Assembly: GCA_021159265.1 (NCBI GenBank)
Contig: JAGGSD010000249.1
Coordinates: 1 to 30,156, forward strand
Direction of reading: 5' to 3'
Origin: Syntrophobacterales bacterium
GTDB lineage: Bacteria > Desulfobacterota > Syntrophia > Syntrophales > UBA6807
DNA length: 30,156 nucleotides
In this document: one piece after another, positions 8,698 to 16,189 of the stretch
Layout: every line of letters begins with the position of its first letter
Numbering within the stretch: the first letter of the stretch is position 1
Position numbers and translations under genes: made by a program
Notes under the pieces: generated by a model
The model's database searches: none
What the model saw: the letters and a program-made list of their open reading frames with translations, nothing else
What the model was told of the DNA's origin: nothing

Positions 8698-8896
8698 TGA
8701 CTCTGTTGATTTAAGGTCTTTTCGCCCAATCTTTGCGTTATGCTTAAAAAATAATCCTCGGAATATCAACTATATACCTGCGGTTATTTTTTCGCATGCC
8801 CTGTCTGCGTGCCTGCCTGTGCGTGTCCACACGCAGACAGGCAACGCACAGGCAGGCTTGATCTTGAACGAAAATCCTCATAAATCAACAGAGTCA
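8698..8896. mobile_element. MITE-like palindromic element, copy 2, with nested insert
   Basis: This is the same element as 3-144 in opposite orientation, with the same perfect 16-bp termini. It is 199 bp long because of a 57-bp insert at 8801-8857. It is flanked by TTCAA on both sides (8693-8697 and 8897-8901), a 5-bp direct repeat consistent with target duplication. It lies between the divergent pycA and MBL-hydrolase genes and makes up most of the pycA upstream region. Confidence 0.88.
8801..8857. repeat. Nested insert of two interleaved palindromes
   Basis: Two perfect inverted repeats overlap in the order A-B-A'-B'. CTGTCTGCGTG (8801-8811) pairs with 8830-8840, and GCCTGCCTGTGCGT (8811-8824) pairs with 8844-8857. 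The stems can form one at a time as hairpins, or together as a pseudoknot-like fold in RNA. The block is absent from copy 1 and much richer in GC than the rest of the element, which suggests a second repeat inserted inside the first. Confidence 0.8.
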
Positions 8897-9073
8897 TTCA
8901 ATGTGGAATATAAAAGGCTGCCACTCTGAAAACTCAACCTTATGAAAATTTTCGAATGCTACATATATCGGGTTATTATGTCAAGAAAATAGCGTGGAAC
9001 AAACGGAGAATATCATTCAATAGTTTACCAGGTTTTCACTTGCCATCTTTTTAAAAACCGTATAAACAGAAGT

Positions 9074-9967
9074 ATGGAAAACGTCCACTTAGTCACTTTG
9101 AACCAACCTTTGAAGGGGTTTCGTAATTTTATCAGCAGTTGGATACTTACCCTCCATGATTTAACCATTGTAATTGATCCCGGTCCTCGATATTCAATTC
9201 CCATCCTCATTGATGCGCTGAAGAAACAGGGTGTGAAAAGAATAGATTACATTCTTTTGACTCACATACATATCGACCATGCAGGTGGTGCGGGATTGCT
9301 TTTAGAATACTATCCTGATGCGCAAATCATTTGTCATCCTAAAGGCATTTCTCACATGATCGACCCTGCCAAATTATGGCAGGGCTCCAGGAAGGTATTA
9401 GGTAATATTGCTGAGGTATACGGAAAAATTGCACCCATTCCCGAAAAAAATATCTGCTACCGTGACAGCATTGAAGTGGGAGAAACTGTTATCAATGTGC
9501 TTCAGACACCAGGTCATGCCTCACATCATTTGTGCTATCAGATTGGTGACATACTTTTCGCGGGAGAAGTTGCAGGAGTTAATTATCCCATAGAAGATGG
9601 CCTGTACCTTCGAATAGCAACACCACCTGTATTTGACTATGACATGTACCTGGACTCATTGAAAAAAGCTGCCGCCGCCGATGTTTCACATATCTGTTTC
9701 GCACATTATGGATACAGCCGAGACGTGAAGAATGTATTTGACACAGCATTTGATCAATTGGAAAACTGGATGGCAACGGTAGAAAAACATTACCGGACGG
9801 GTACTGAACACTTTGAGAAAATTGTTTTCGAAGAATTACTGAGAAACGATCGTGGAGTGGCTCATTACCATACCCTTCCCGAAGATATACAAGAAAGGGA
9901 AAAATATTTCTCCCTTAATAGTATCAGAGGCATGCAAGAGTATCTCATTAAATGTAATGATGCATGA
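9074..9967 (+). CDS. Metallo-beta-lactamase-fold hydrolase
   Basis: This 297-residue cytoplasmic protein of the MBL/glyoxalase II superfamily has THIHIDHAGG (HxHxDH, residues about 68-77), a further His ligand in TPGHASHH, an Asp/Glu position in LFAGEVAG and a C-terminal His in CFAHYGYS, enough for a dinuclear metal site. In LFAGEVAG a Glu stands where family members usually have Asp (GD). No signal peptide is visible. The C-terminal 70 residues lack obvious similarity to the core and may shape the substrate pocket. The substrate is unknown; thioester, lactone or phosphodiester hydrolysis are all possible. The 3' end overlaps the convergent radical SAM gene by 20 bp. There is only a weak ribosome-binding site (AGAAG). 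Confidence 0.8.
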   Translation: MENVHLVTLNQPLKGFRNFISSWILTLHDLTIVIDPGPRYSIPILIDALKKQGVKRIDYILLTHIHIDHAGGAGLLLEYYPDAQIICHPKGISHMIDPAKLWQGSRKVLGNIAEVYGKIAPIPEKNICYRDSIEVGETVINVLQTPGHASHHLCYQIGDILFAGEVAGVNYPIEDGLYLRIATPPVFDYDMYLDSLKKAAAADVSHICFAHYGYSRDVKNVFDTAFDQLENWMATVEKHYRTGTEHFEKIVFEELLRNDRGVAHYHTLPEDIQEREKYFSLNSIRGMQEYLIKCNDA

Positions 9968-11096
9968 TTCGATCCAGGTCTCTGTCTAATTTGCCCATAT
10001 CTTTACTTTTGTATTCATCTACAATACTTTTCAGCATATTATAAGTGTTTGTATCGGAAAGATCATCAAGACTTCTGTAAATTCCCCTTCTCCTTCCAAG
10101 TCTGTAAATAGTCCTGTCATCGTCAGGCAATTCGAAATACCTGTCAATAATCGCAAGGAGTTTTTCCTTATCTTCCGGTAGTTTCCCTTCCAGTTCCTCC
10201 AGAAGGTTCAGTATGTGGTCGCTAACTACTCTGCTTTCAATACCTTCAAGATTCTCAATAAACCATCTTATTTCTCTGACCACATCTTCATCGCCTAACG
10301 GCGTAAATCTGCCCTCTTCTCTCATCTTGTAGAGCCCGGTATTTCTTCTTACCTGGAGTGATCTTAAACGGACATAATCGGGATTTATCCGGTTAATGAC
10401 TTTTGCCGTTTCCTCTGCGTGCTCTTTAGACCACTTCTCACCACCAAGACCGGGCATGACATATTCAGAGAGAGAAATACCCGATTCTACTATTCTCTGA
10501 CCACCCCGGATGTGCTCTGCAGCGGTGACTCCCTTTTTAATGAACTTTAAAACAGGATCATAACCACTTTCCATACCTACATGAATCCTTGAAAGGCCGG
10601 CATCGCGGAGCTCTCTGAATTCTTCCACGGACTTGTGAGATGCAGTCTTTGACCGGCAGTACGAGGTAATCCTGTAAACTTCAGGAAATTGTTTTTTAAT
10701 AAAGGAAATGATCTCGACCAGATCACCGGTTTTCATGATAATAGTATCAGCATCCTGGAGAAAAACGGATTTGCCACCGAAATAAAGCCAGGCTGCTATA
10801 CTCTTGAAACAGTCATTATAAAAACCGTCATTTTGATAAATATAATTTACCACATACTCGTTAACTCTTCCTCCCTGCCCGAGTTTCCATGATATTTCTC
10901 TTACCTGTTGTGCTGTATCTTTCGCCTTTTGTATGTCTTCCTTAACATCCTGAACCGATCTTATTTGAAACCTGGTATCGTTGTACGTATGACAGAAAGC
11001 ACACTTATTCCAGGGACAGTTTCTTGTGGCACGTATTAATAAACTCTTCGCTTCACTGGGGGGGCGAATAGGCCCCTGTTCAAAAGATAAACGCAT
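9948..11096 (-). CDS. Radical SAM protein of unknown function
   Basis: This 382-residue protein has the cluster motif CPWNKCAFC near residue 28, spaced CX4CX2C rather than the commoner CX3CX2C; I recall this TRNCPWN-type variant from an uncharacterised group of radical SAM proteins. The barrel continues with GMESGYDPVLKFIKKGVT and EYVMPGLGGEKW, typical of the Elp3/oxygen-independent coproporphyrinogen oxidase-like fold. The C-terminal 110 residues are charged and helical. No second cluster motif or B12 domain is visible. AGAAG lies before the ATG at 11096. It converges with the MBL hydrolase, but no functional link can be claimed. Confidence 0.8.
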   Translation of the reverse strand: MRLSFEQGPIRPPSEAKSLLIRATRNCPWNKCAFCHTYNDTRFQIRSVQDVKEDIQKAKDTAQQVREISWKLGQGGRVNEYVVNYIYQNDGFYNDCFKSIAAWLYFGGKSVFLQDADTIIMKTGDLVEIISFIKKQFPEVYRITSYCRSKTASHKSVEEFRELRDAGLSRIHVGMESGYDPVLKFIKKGVTAAEHIRGGQRIVESGISLSEYVMPGLGGEKWSKEHAEETAKVINRINPDYVRLRSLQVRRNTGLYKMREEGRFTPLGDEDVVREIRWFIENLEGIESRVVSDHILNLLEELEGKLPEDKEKLLAIIDRYFELPDDDRTIYRLGRRRGIYRSLDDLSDTNTYNMLKSIVDEYKSKDMGKLDRDLDRIMHHYI

Positions 11097-11298
11097 TTAA
11101 TCTTCTCTGATCAAACTTTATGTACTATTTAACCATGAAAGGGGGAAAAGTCAAATAGTCTCGAAAGTTCAACGGGACAAGGTGTTTGACCTGCAATGAT
11201 CAAAATATGTATTTTTAAGACAAACTGCATTAAGGAGGGGGGTACAACGTGTTTGAGAAAATCAAAGACACCCGTTATTGTGGTAAAAGGGTAGGGAA

Positions 11299-11829
11299 TT
11301 ATATTATCTTTTTCAGTTCTTCCGAAAATACATCATATATTTTTCTGCCAAACAGAACAAATCGAACGAGTTCAATGCCCTTGTTTTCTCTCAGGTAATC
11401 GATGGCTGTTTTGAGGGCGATATGCGCGGCTTCATTCAATGGATATCCATAAATTCCCGCGCTTATGGCGGGGAATGAAATACTTTTTAATTCCTTTTTT
11501 GCAGCCTGTTTGAGGCTCTCCAGGTAGGCGCTTTTCAACAGATCCGCTTCTCCTTTGGTTCCATCTTTATATACTGGTCCTACCGTATGTATGACATATT
11601 TCGCTTTGAGATTTCCACCCGCTGTAATCACTGCCTGACCTGTGGGACAGTAACCGATTTTTCGGCACTCTTCCATAATGGAGGGCCCGCCGGCCCTGTG
11701 AATAGCCCCATCCACACCTCCACCGCCTCTTAGCCCGGGGTTAGCGGCATTTACAATGGCATCTGTTTCTTCTTTGGTAATATCCCCCTGAACTAAAGCT
11801 AATGTGGCGCTATTTATTTTTATCTCCAT
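11299..11829 (-). CDS. Macro-domain protein, predicted O-acetyl-ADP-ribose deacetylase
   Basis: This single macro domain of about 176 residues binds ADP-ribose derivatives and in close relatives (YmdB/MacroD type) removes acetyl or ADP-ribosyl esters. The key motifs are present: VQGDIT, DAIVNAANPGLRGGGGVDGAIHRAGG (the Asn and Gly-rich catalytic loop) and SFPAISAGIYGYPLNEAA (phosphate loop). The start at 11829 is preferred because GGAGGG lies 4 nt upstream, although the frame is open back to 11868. It overlaps the 3' end of cysQ by 10 nt, so the two are translated from one message and perhaps coupled. Confidence 0.9.
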   Translation of the reverse strand: MEIKINSATLALVQGDITKEETDAIVNAANPGLRGGGGVDGAIHRAGGPSIMEECRKIGYCPTGQAVITAGGNLKAKYVIHTVGPVYKDGTKGEADLLKSAYLESLKQAAKKELKSISFPAISAGIYGYPLNEAAHIALKTAIDYLRENKGIELVRFVLFGRKIYDVFSEELKKII

Positions 11830-12683
11830 GACTCCCTCCTGTATCCTGGTTTTGTAACTATAAACCATGGATTTTGTAAATTTTCTTTATTGTAGATTAA
11901 TGGAACGTGCGTATTCATATTAAGGACCTGAGCTCCAACGGTTTCCGCAATAGCCTGACCGGATGCTGTATCCCATTCCATGGTTCTGCCAAACCGTGGG
12001 TAAATATCCGCCCTGCCTTCAGCAACCATGCAGAACTTTAGAGAACTGCCTGCAGAAATGAATTCGACTTTTCCGTATTCACTGCGCTTTTTCTCGATAA
12101 ATCTTTCAAGTTCAGGGGAAGAATGGGAACGACTCCCTACAATGGTAAAGGTAGAGCCAATTGATTGATTGACTGGTAATCTGATGGAGTCGTTAGAAAT
12201 ATTATTTAACAAACCCGGCTCTTCATCTTCTCCTGATTCTTTGCGCAGTAGTTCGATTATTCGGCTATTTTCCAGCCTGTACGCTCCCGTGCCTTTGACA
12301 GCATAGTACAAAATCTCTTTATCAGGAATATAAATAACACCAAGGTAAGGTTTTCCATCGACGACCAATGCGATGTTAACAGTGAATTCACCATTTCGTT
12401 TGATAAATTCCCTGGTTCCGTCAAGAGGATCGATAATCCACAGCTTATTCCATGATTTTCTTTCTTCATAGGGAATGTCGCCCCCCTCCTCGCTGAGGAT
12501 CGGGATCTGGAATTGTCTGAGTTCTTTTATGATTATTTCATGGGAACGTTTATCAGCAAGCGTTATAGGAGAGCTGTCCGCCTTATGTTCCACACTGAAA
12601 TTTGAATGGTACACATCAAGAATGGCGTTCCCTGCTTTTATAGAAACTTGAATGGCTTTTAACAAATGTTGTTCAGCGCTCAT
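11820..12683 (-). CDS. cysQ: CysQ-like 3'(2'),5'-bisphosphate nucleotidase (inositol monophosphatase family)
   Basis: CysQ-type enzymes dephosphorylate PAP (3'-phosphoadenosine 5'-phosphate) to AMP, using divalent metal ions. Metal-binding motifs are in place: ILSEEGG, WIIDPLDGTREF (the DPxDG motif) and MEWDTASGQAIAE near the C-terminus. At 287 residues it is longer than the roughly 246 of E. coli CysQ. The extra length is mainly an acidic loop near residues 148-170 (ESGEDEEPGLLNN). A broader inositol-phosphatase activity cannot be ruled out. GAGG lies about 10 nt before the ATG. It is first in a two-gene operon with the macro-domain gene, so both may process phosphorylated ADP-type by-products. 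Confidence 0.88.
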   Translation of the reverse strand: MSAEQHLLKAIQVSIKAGNAILDVYHSNFSVEHKADSSPITLADKRSHEIIIKELRQFQIPILSEEGGDIPYEERKSWNKLWIIDPLDGTREFIKRNGEFTVNIALVVDGKPYLGVIYIPDKEILYYAVKGTGAYRLENSRIIELLRKESGEDEEPGLLNNISNDSIRLPVNQSIGSTFTIVGSRSHSSPELERFIEKKRSEYGKVEFISAGSSLKFCMVAEGRADIYPRFGRTMEWDTASGQAIAETVGAQVLNMNTHVPLIYNKENLQNPWFIVTKPGYRRESWR

Positions 12684-12704
12684 TTTATGGTACCTCGGGT
12701 TAAA

Positions 12705-12732
12705 GTTTCGAGTTTCGAGTTTCAGGTTTCAG
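12705..12732. repeat. Tandem heptamer repeat
   Basis: Four 7-bp units in a row, GTTTCGA twice then GTTTCAG twice, with a partial fifth unit following. It lies 22 nt upstream of the cysQ start in the gap between the divergent cysQ and hypothetical genes. Its copy number may vary by slippage. The rest of the 225-bp gap shows no gene. Confidence 0.7.
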
Positions 12733-12908
12733 GTTCATTGACCGATGGCCTTGGCTCCTGTCTCCTGAGTAATCCCTATTTTCTTTAATAAAATACGGAT
12801 TTCTTGTAAAGTCAACCTTTATTACCCCTTTGTCAGAAAGCTTTTCTATTGAAAACTGAACGTTTAAATGATAGTTACTAAATCCATTAAAGTCCGAAGG
12901 TGCCTGTC

Positions 12909-13316
12909 ATGATCAAGAAAGGGTTTGAGCAAACGCAAGAAGATTTATTCAGGGAAAGAGCGTCGGTCCTGGCCCGTGCAGGGGAAAGTGTCCAGGTTGC
13001 TCTCCAGAAACTGAATGAAATCGAAAATGGTATGAAACATAGATTAAAATCAATTAAACATTCCATTGAAGAGAATAATTATGAGGCCGGGACGAAGATC
13101 GATAACGGCCCGGGTGGTTTAACAGAAAAATTGTTAGATGAAGTCAACAGCGAAATATTAAAATATAACAAGATCAGAGAATATGCCAGACTTCGATACT
13201 ATTACTTCATAGTAACGAGAGAAGCCATGGGATTACGCACACACAAAATGGTTGAGGAAATATACAGGATTCCACCAAAAAAGAGTGTATTAACAGTTGG
13301 GAATGGTCAGATATAA
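12909..13316 (+). CDS. Conserved-looking helical protein upstream of pcm, unknown function
   Basis: I do not recognise this family. The 135-residue product is soluble, charged and mostly helical, with a likely coiled coil over residues 10-60 (heptad-like spacing in SVQVALQKLNEIENG) and an aromatic patch REYARLRYYYFIV near residue 95. It has no signal peptide or membrane segment. The ATG at 12909 is chosen because GAAGG lies 8 nt upstream; a GTG at 12900 is in frame but overlaps this site. Its end overlaps pcm by 14 nt, so it belongs to that operon and sits where surE is found in many proteobacteria, without resembling SurE. Confidence 0.75.
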   Translation: MIKKGFEQTQEDLFRERASVLARAGESVQVALQKLNEIENGMKHRLKSIKHSIEENNYEAGTKIDNGPGGLTEKLLDEVNSEILKYNKIREYARLRYYYFIVTREAMGLRTHKMVEEIYRIPPKKSVLTVGNGQI

Positions 13317-13956
13317 TAAAATGAGAATAAAGATGGTGAACTCTCAACTTCGTTCAAGAGGCATCAGTGACGAGAGGGTTCTGAAAGCCATGGAAAAAAT
13401 TCCCAGACATATCTTCGTAGATGAGGGATTGCAGGATCAGGCATATGCGGACAGTCCGCTTCCCATCGGTGATAGACAAACAATATCCCAGCCATACATT
13501 GTAGCCCTGATGACAGAGGCTTTGGAATTAAAGGGAACTGAGAAGATTCTGGAGATAGGAACAGGCTCAGGATACCAGGCGGCTATACTGGCAGAGCTTG
13601 CCGACAGGGTTTTTTCCATAGAGAGAATAGCTTCTCTTGCCGACAGAGCGAGAAAAATATTAGAATCTCTCAATTATTATAACGTCTTAATCAGGGTGGG
13701 GGACGGGACATACGGATGGAGGGAAGAATCTCCATTTGATGCAATAATTGTAACTGCCGGCGCCCCTGAAGTCCCCAGAATTTTACTGGAACAACTGGCA
13801 ATAGGGGGCACACTTGTCGTTCCTGCGGGCGACCGCTATTCACAAACGCTGATGAAGATTATCCGTTTGTCTGAAAACCTTGAGGATACGGAAATAACAG
13901 ATCTTGGGGGATGCCGATTCGTTAATCTCATAGGAAACCATGGGTGGAAAGGCTAA
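13303..13956 (+). CDS. pcm: Protein-L-isoaspartate O-methyltransferase
   Basis: Pcm methylates L-isoaspartyl residues in damaged proteins with S-adenosylmethionine, which starts their repair. The family block PLPIGDRQTISQPYIVALM (substrate site), the SAM-binding loop EIGTGSGYQAA and the later FDAIIVTAGAPEVP are all clear. The length of about 217 residues is typical. Possible starts are TTG 13297, ATG 13303 and ATG 13321. I use 13303 because the family normally has some residues before the RMVNSQL-like helix. No strong ribosome-binding site is visible, which fits translational coupling to the overlapping upstream gene. Confidence 0.93.
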   Translation: MVRYNKMRIKMVNSQLRSRGISDERVLKAMEKIPRHIFVDEGLQDQAYADSPLPIGDRQTISQPYIVALMTEALELKGTEKILEIGTGSGYQAAILAELADRVFSIERIASLADRARKILESLNYYNVLIRVGDGTYGWREESPFDAIIVTAGAPEVPRILLEQLAIGGTLVVPAGDRYSQTLMKIIRLSENLEDTEITDLGGCRFVNLIGNHGWKG

Positions 13957-13964
13957 TTTAGTGA

Positions 13965-14546
13965 ATGCTTAGAAAATTGTATGACTGGATTCTGCACTGG
14001 GCTGAAACACCTTATGGGTCATGGGCGCTTTTTATTCTTGCTTTTGCCGAATCGAGTTTTTTCCCGGTGCCCCCCGATGTTCTCCTCATTGCGCTTGCCA
14101 TATCAATACCTGCTAAATCATTCAGATATGCCTTAATATGTTCGGCAGGTTCTGTAATAGGCGGCATAGCAGGATATATAATCGGCTATCAGTTCATGGA
14201 TATTATCGGCTTTCATATCATCGATTTCTATGGATTGACGGATAAATACGATATTGTCAGCAAACTTTATAATCACTATAATGCCTGGGCAGTGGGAATC
14301 GCAGGATTTACCCCCGTGCCATACAAGGTTTTTACCATTTCGGCAGGTGCATTTAAGATAAATTTTCCTGTTTTCCTGATAGCCTCCATTGTGAGCAGGT
14401 CTGCAAGATTTTTCCTGGTAGGCTTGCTGATATACAAATATGGCGCAGGAATAAGATCGTTTATAGACAGGTATTTCAATCTCCTTGTGTGTGTTTTTAC
14501 GATCCTTTTGATCGGCGGTTTCATATTGATCAAATGGTTTTTCTAA
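13965..14546 (+). CDS. YqaA/DedA (SNARE-associated, VTT) family membrane protein
   Basis: This is a 193-residue integral membrane protein with about four to five hydrophobic segments. Family motifs are ESSFFPVPPDVLLIA near residue 30 and GFTPVPYKVFTISAGAF near residue 115, the paired re-entrant loop signatures of the DedA/VTT superfamily, whose members are linked to lipid-carrier flipping and membrane homeostasis. It is the short YqaA subtype. It starts 8 nt after pcm and ends 16 nt before the NlpD-like gene. The pcm-yqaA-nlpD order is, as I recall, seen in other proteobacteria, which supports a cell-envelope role. Confidence 0.87.
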   Translation: MLRKLYDWILHWAETPYGSWALFILAFAESSFFPVPPDVLLIALAISIPAKSFRYALICSAGSVIGGIAGYIIGYQFMDIIGFHIIDFYGLTDKYDIVSKLYNHYNAWAVGIAGFTPVPYKVFTISAGAFKINFPVFLIASIVSRSARFFLVGLLIYKYGAGIRSFIDRYFNLLVCVFTILLIGGFILIKWFF

Positions 14547-14562
14547 AAATGATGTGACTGAG

Positions 14563-15321
14563 ATGTTTTGTAAAAAGACAATTTCAATATTAATTTGTGT
14601 AATAATGTTGTTACTCGCAGCCTGTTCGGCATATTTTAGAGAATCTACGCGGGCCAGAGGTGTTTATCACAAAGTCAAAGAAAATGTAACACTCTGGAGG
14701 ATTGCGCAGACATACAATACAGATGTCCAGGAATTGGCGGAAATAAATAACATAACAGACCCCACTCTCATAAAGACGGGAAGTATCATCTTTATTCCAA
14801 ATGCTACTGAAGTTCTTGAAATTAAACCTGCAATTCGTCAACCAACACCTTCACCAACAAGTAATAAACCCCCGGGGAAAACAGTAATTAAAAAGGAAAA
14901 AGGGGCGAAAGAAAAAAGTAAAAAAGAAACTGTCAGGTTTGAAAGGAATCGCTTTATCTGGCCCATAAAGGGCACCTTATTGTCGAAATTTGGTATTCAG
15001 CCAAACGGTATGAGATATAACGGAATCGACATAAAAGCAAAAGAAGGAACACCCGTTTTAGCTTCAGCAAGCGGAAGAATAATTCACTCATCATATCTTA
15101 AATATTATGGTGAAACGATCATTATTAAGCACAAAAACAATTACTCCACAGTTTATACCTTCCTGAAAAACAGGTGCGTAAGCGTTGGAGATAGGGTTAA
15201 AAAGGGTGAAAAGATTGCCTTACTGGGAAAGAATAAAAAAAACGGAAAAAGTTGCCTCCATTTTGAAATTCGACGGAACAACAAGCCGAAGAATCCCCTT
15301 TTTTATCTTCCCAAATCGTAA
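14563..15321 (+). CDS. nlpD: NlpD-like lipoprotein with LysM and degenerate M23 domains
   Basis: Predicted outer-membrane or periplasmic lipoprotein that activates a cell-wall amidase rather than cutting peptidoglycan itself. A signal peptide ends in the lipobox LLLAAC. A LysM domain follows (about residues 35-80, VYHKVKENVTLWRIAQ to GSIIFIPN), then a Pro/Lys-rich linker (about 85-130) and a C-terminal LytM domain. The zinc sites are changed: the first His ligand is Asn (YNGIDI), the catalytic His is absent (VYTFLKN) and HLH is CLH. E. coli NlpD shows similar losses. A GTG at 14554 is an alternative start. Last gene of the pcm cluster. Confidence 0.85.
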   Translation: MFCKKTISILICVIMLLLAACSAYFRESTRARGVYHKVKENVTLWRIAQTYNTDVQELAEINNITDPTLIKTGSIIFIPNATEVLEIKPAIRQPTPSPTSNKPPGKTVIKKEKGAKEKSKKETVRFERNRFIWPIKGTLLSKFGIQPNGMRYNGIDIKAKEGTPVLASASGRIIHSSYLKYYGETIIIKHKNNYSTVYTFLKNRCVSVGDRVKKGEKIALLGKNKKNGKSCLHFEIRRNNKPKNPLFYLPKS

Positions 15322-15520
15322 CTACTCAGGTGGATAGACTGAAGGCTGAAGACTGTTAGGAAAAGAAAGAAATGATGTAAGTACTCAGGAAACAGGGGTC
15401 AGAAATCAGATATTATGAGACAGGAGCTTCTTCGTAGGACAGTTTTTATTCTGATTGCCGGATGCTGGGGAGTAAGTAGTACAGTGTGTTATTTTCTATA
15501 AAAGACAGTAAGGTAAACCG
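15322..15520. other. Intergenic region before the second MBL gene
   Basis: About 200 bp with loosely repeated purine-rich words (GGCTGAAG, CAGAAATCAG) and no clear terminator. A 28-codon hydrophobic reading frame at 15415-15501 lacks a ribosome-binding site and is not called as a gene. Confidence 0.35.
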
Positions 15521-16189
15521 ATGAGACTAATTGATGACATTTATGTGTATGAATGGACAAATCCCTTTGACAACAACTGTAACAGCTATTACATAGGTGG
15601 CAGTGTCCGGGCACTGATAGATCCAGGTCTTAAAAAATATCTTCCCGATCTTCTTAAAAGCATGGGAACAGATGGAATAAATACTAAGGAGATAAAATAC
15701 ATTATAAATACCCATTCTCACCCCGATCACTTTGAAGGATCCGGATTATTTAATAATAACCCGCATGTAAAGATAGGATTGAACGACAGGGAAATAGAAT
15801 TTTTGGATGAAGCGGGGGGAATGATGTACGGCTGGTTTGGTCTTGATCTGCCAAACGTCAATATAGATATGATCTTAAGGGAAGGAACCATTACCCTGGG
15901 TAATGAAACTTTCGAGATTTTAGTTGTCCCCGGTCATTCACCGGGATCGATAGTTTTATACTGGCCATCAAACAAGGCGCTTTTTTCGGGTGATGTAATA
16001 TTTAATCAAAATGTGGGAAGAACAGATTTTCCAGGTGGTAACGGGGCACTGCTGAAAAAAAGTATTTTAGAACTCTCAAAGCTTGATGTCGATTATCTTC
16101 TGCCTGGTCATATGGGAATTATCGAAGGAAATGAAAATGTAAAGCATAATTTCCAGCATATTATAAAAAATATATTTCCTTATATTTGA
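15521..16189 (+). CDS. Glyoxalase II-like MBL-fold metal-dependent hydrolase
   Basis: This 222-residue protein has THSHPDHFEG (residues about 66-75), VPGHSPGS, LFSGDVIF and a C-terminal LLPGHMG, the full set of ligands for a dinuclear zinc or iron site. It also carries NQNVGRTDFPGG, a stretch shared with YcbL/glyoxalase II-like thioesterases. The likely action is hydrolysis of a glutathione- or other thiol-ester, but the substrate is inferred only from the family. It is shorter than full glyoxalase II, so the C-terminal substrate domain is missing. AAGG lies before the ATG. The TGA stop lies in the terminal repeat of the element at 16186-16330. Confidence 0.85.
   Translation: MRLIDDIYVYEWTNPFDNNCNSYYIGGSVRALIDPGLKKYLPDLLKSMGTDGINTKEIKYIINTHSHPDHFEGSGLFNNNPHVKIGLNDREIEFLDEAGGMMYGWFGLDLPNVNIDMILREGTITLGNETFEILVVPGHSPGSIVLYWPSNKALFSGDVIFNQNVGRTDFPGGNGALLKKSILELSKLDVDYLLPGHMGIIEGNENVKHNFQHIIKNIFPYI

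Noticed and set aside
15415..15501. 28-codon hydrophobic frame before the second MBL gene
   Set aside because: No ribosome-binding site, very short, in repeat-rich intergenic DNA; probably chance.
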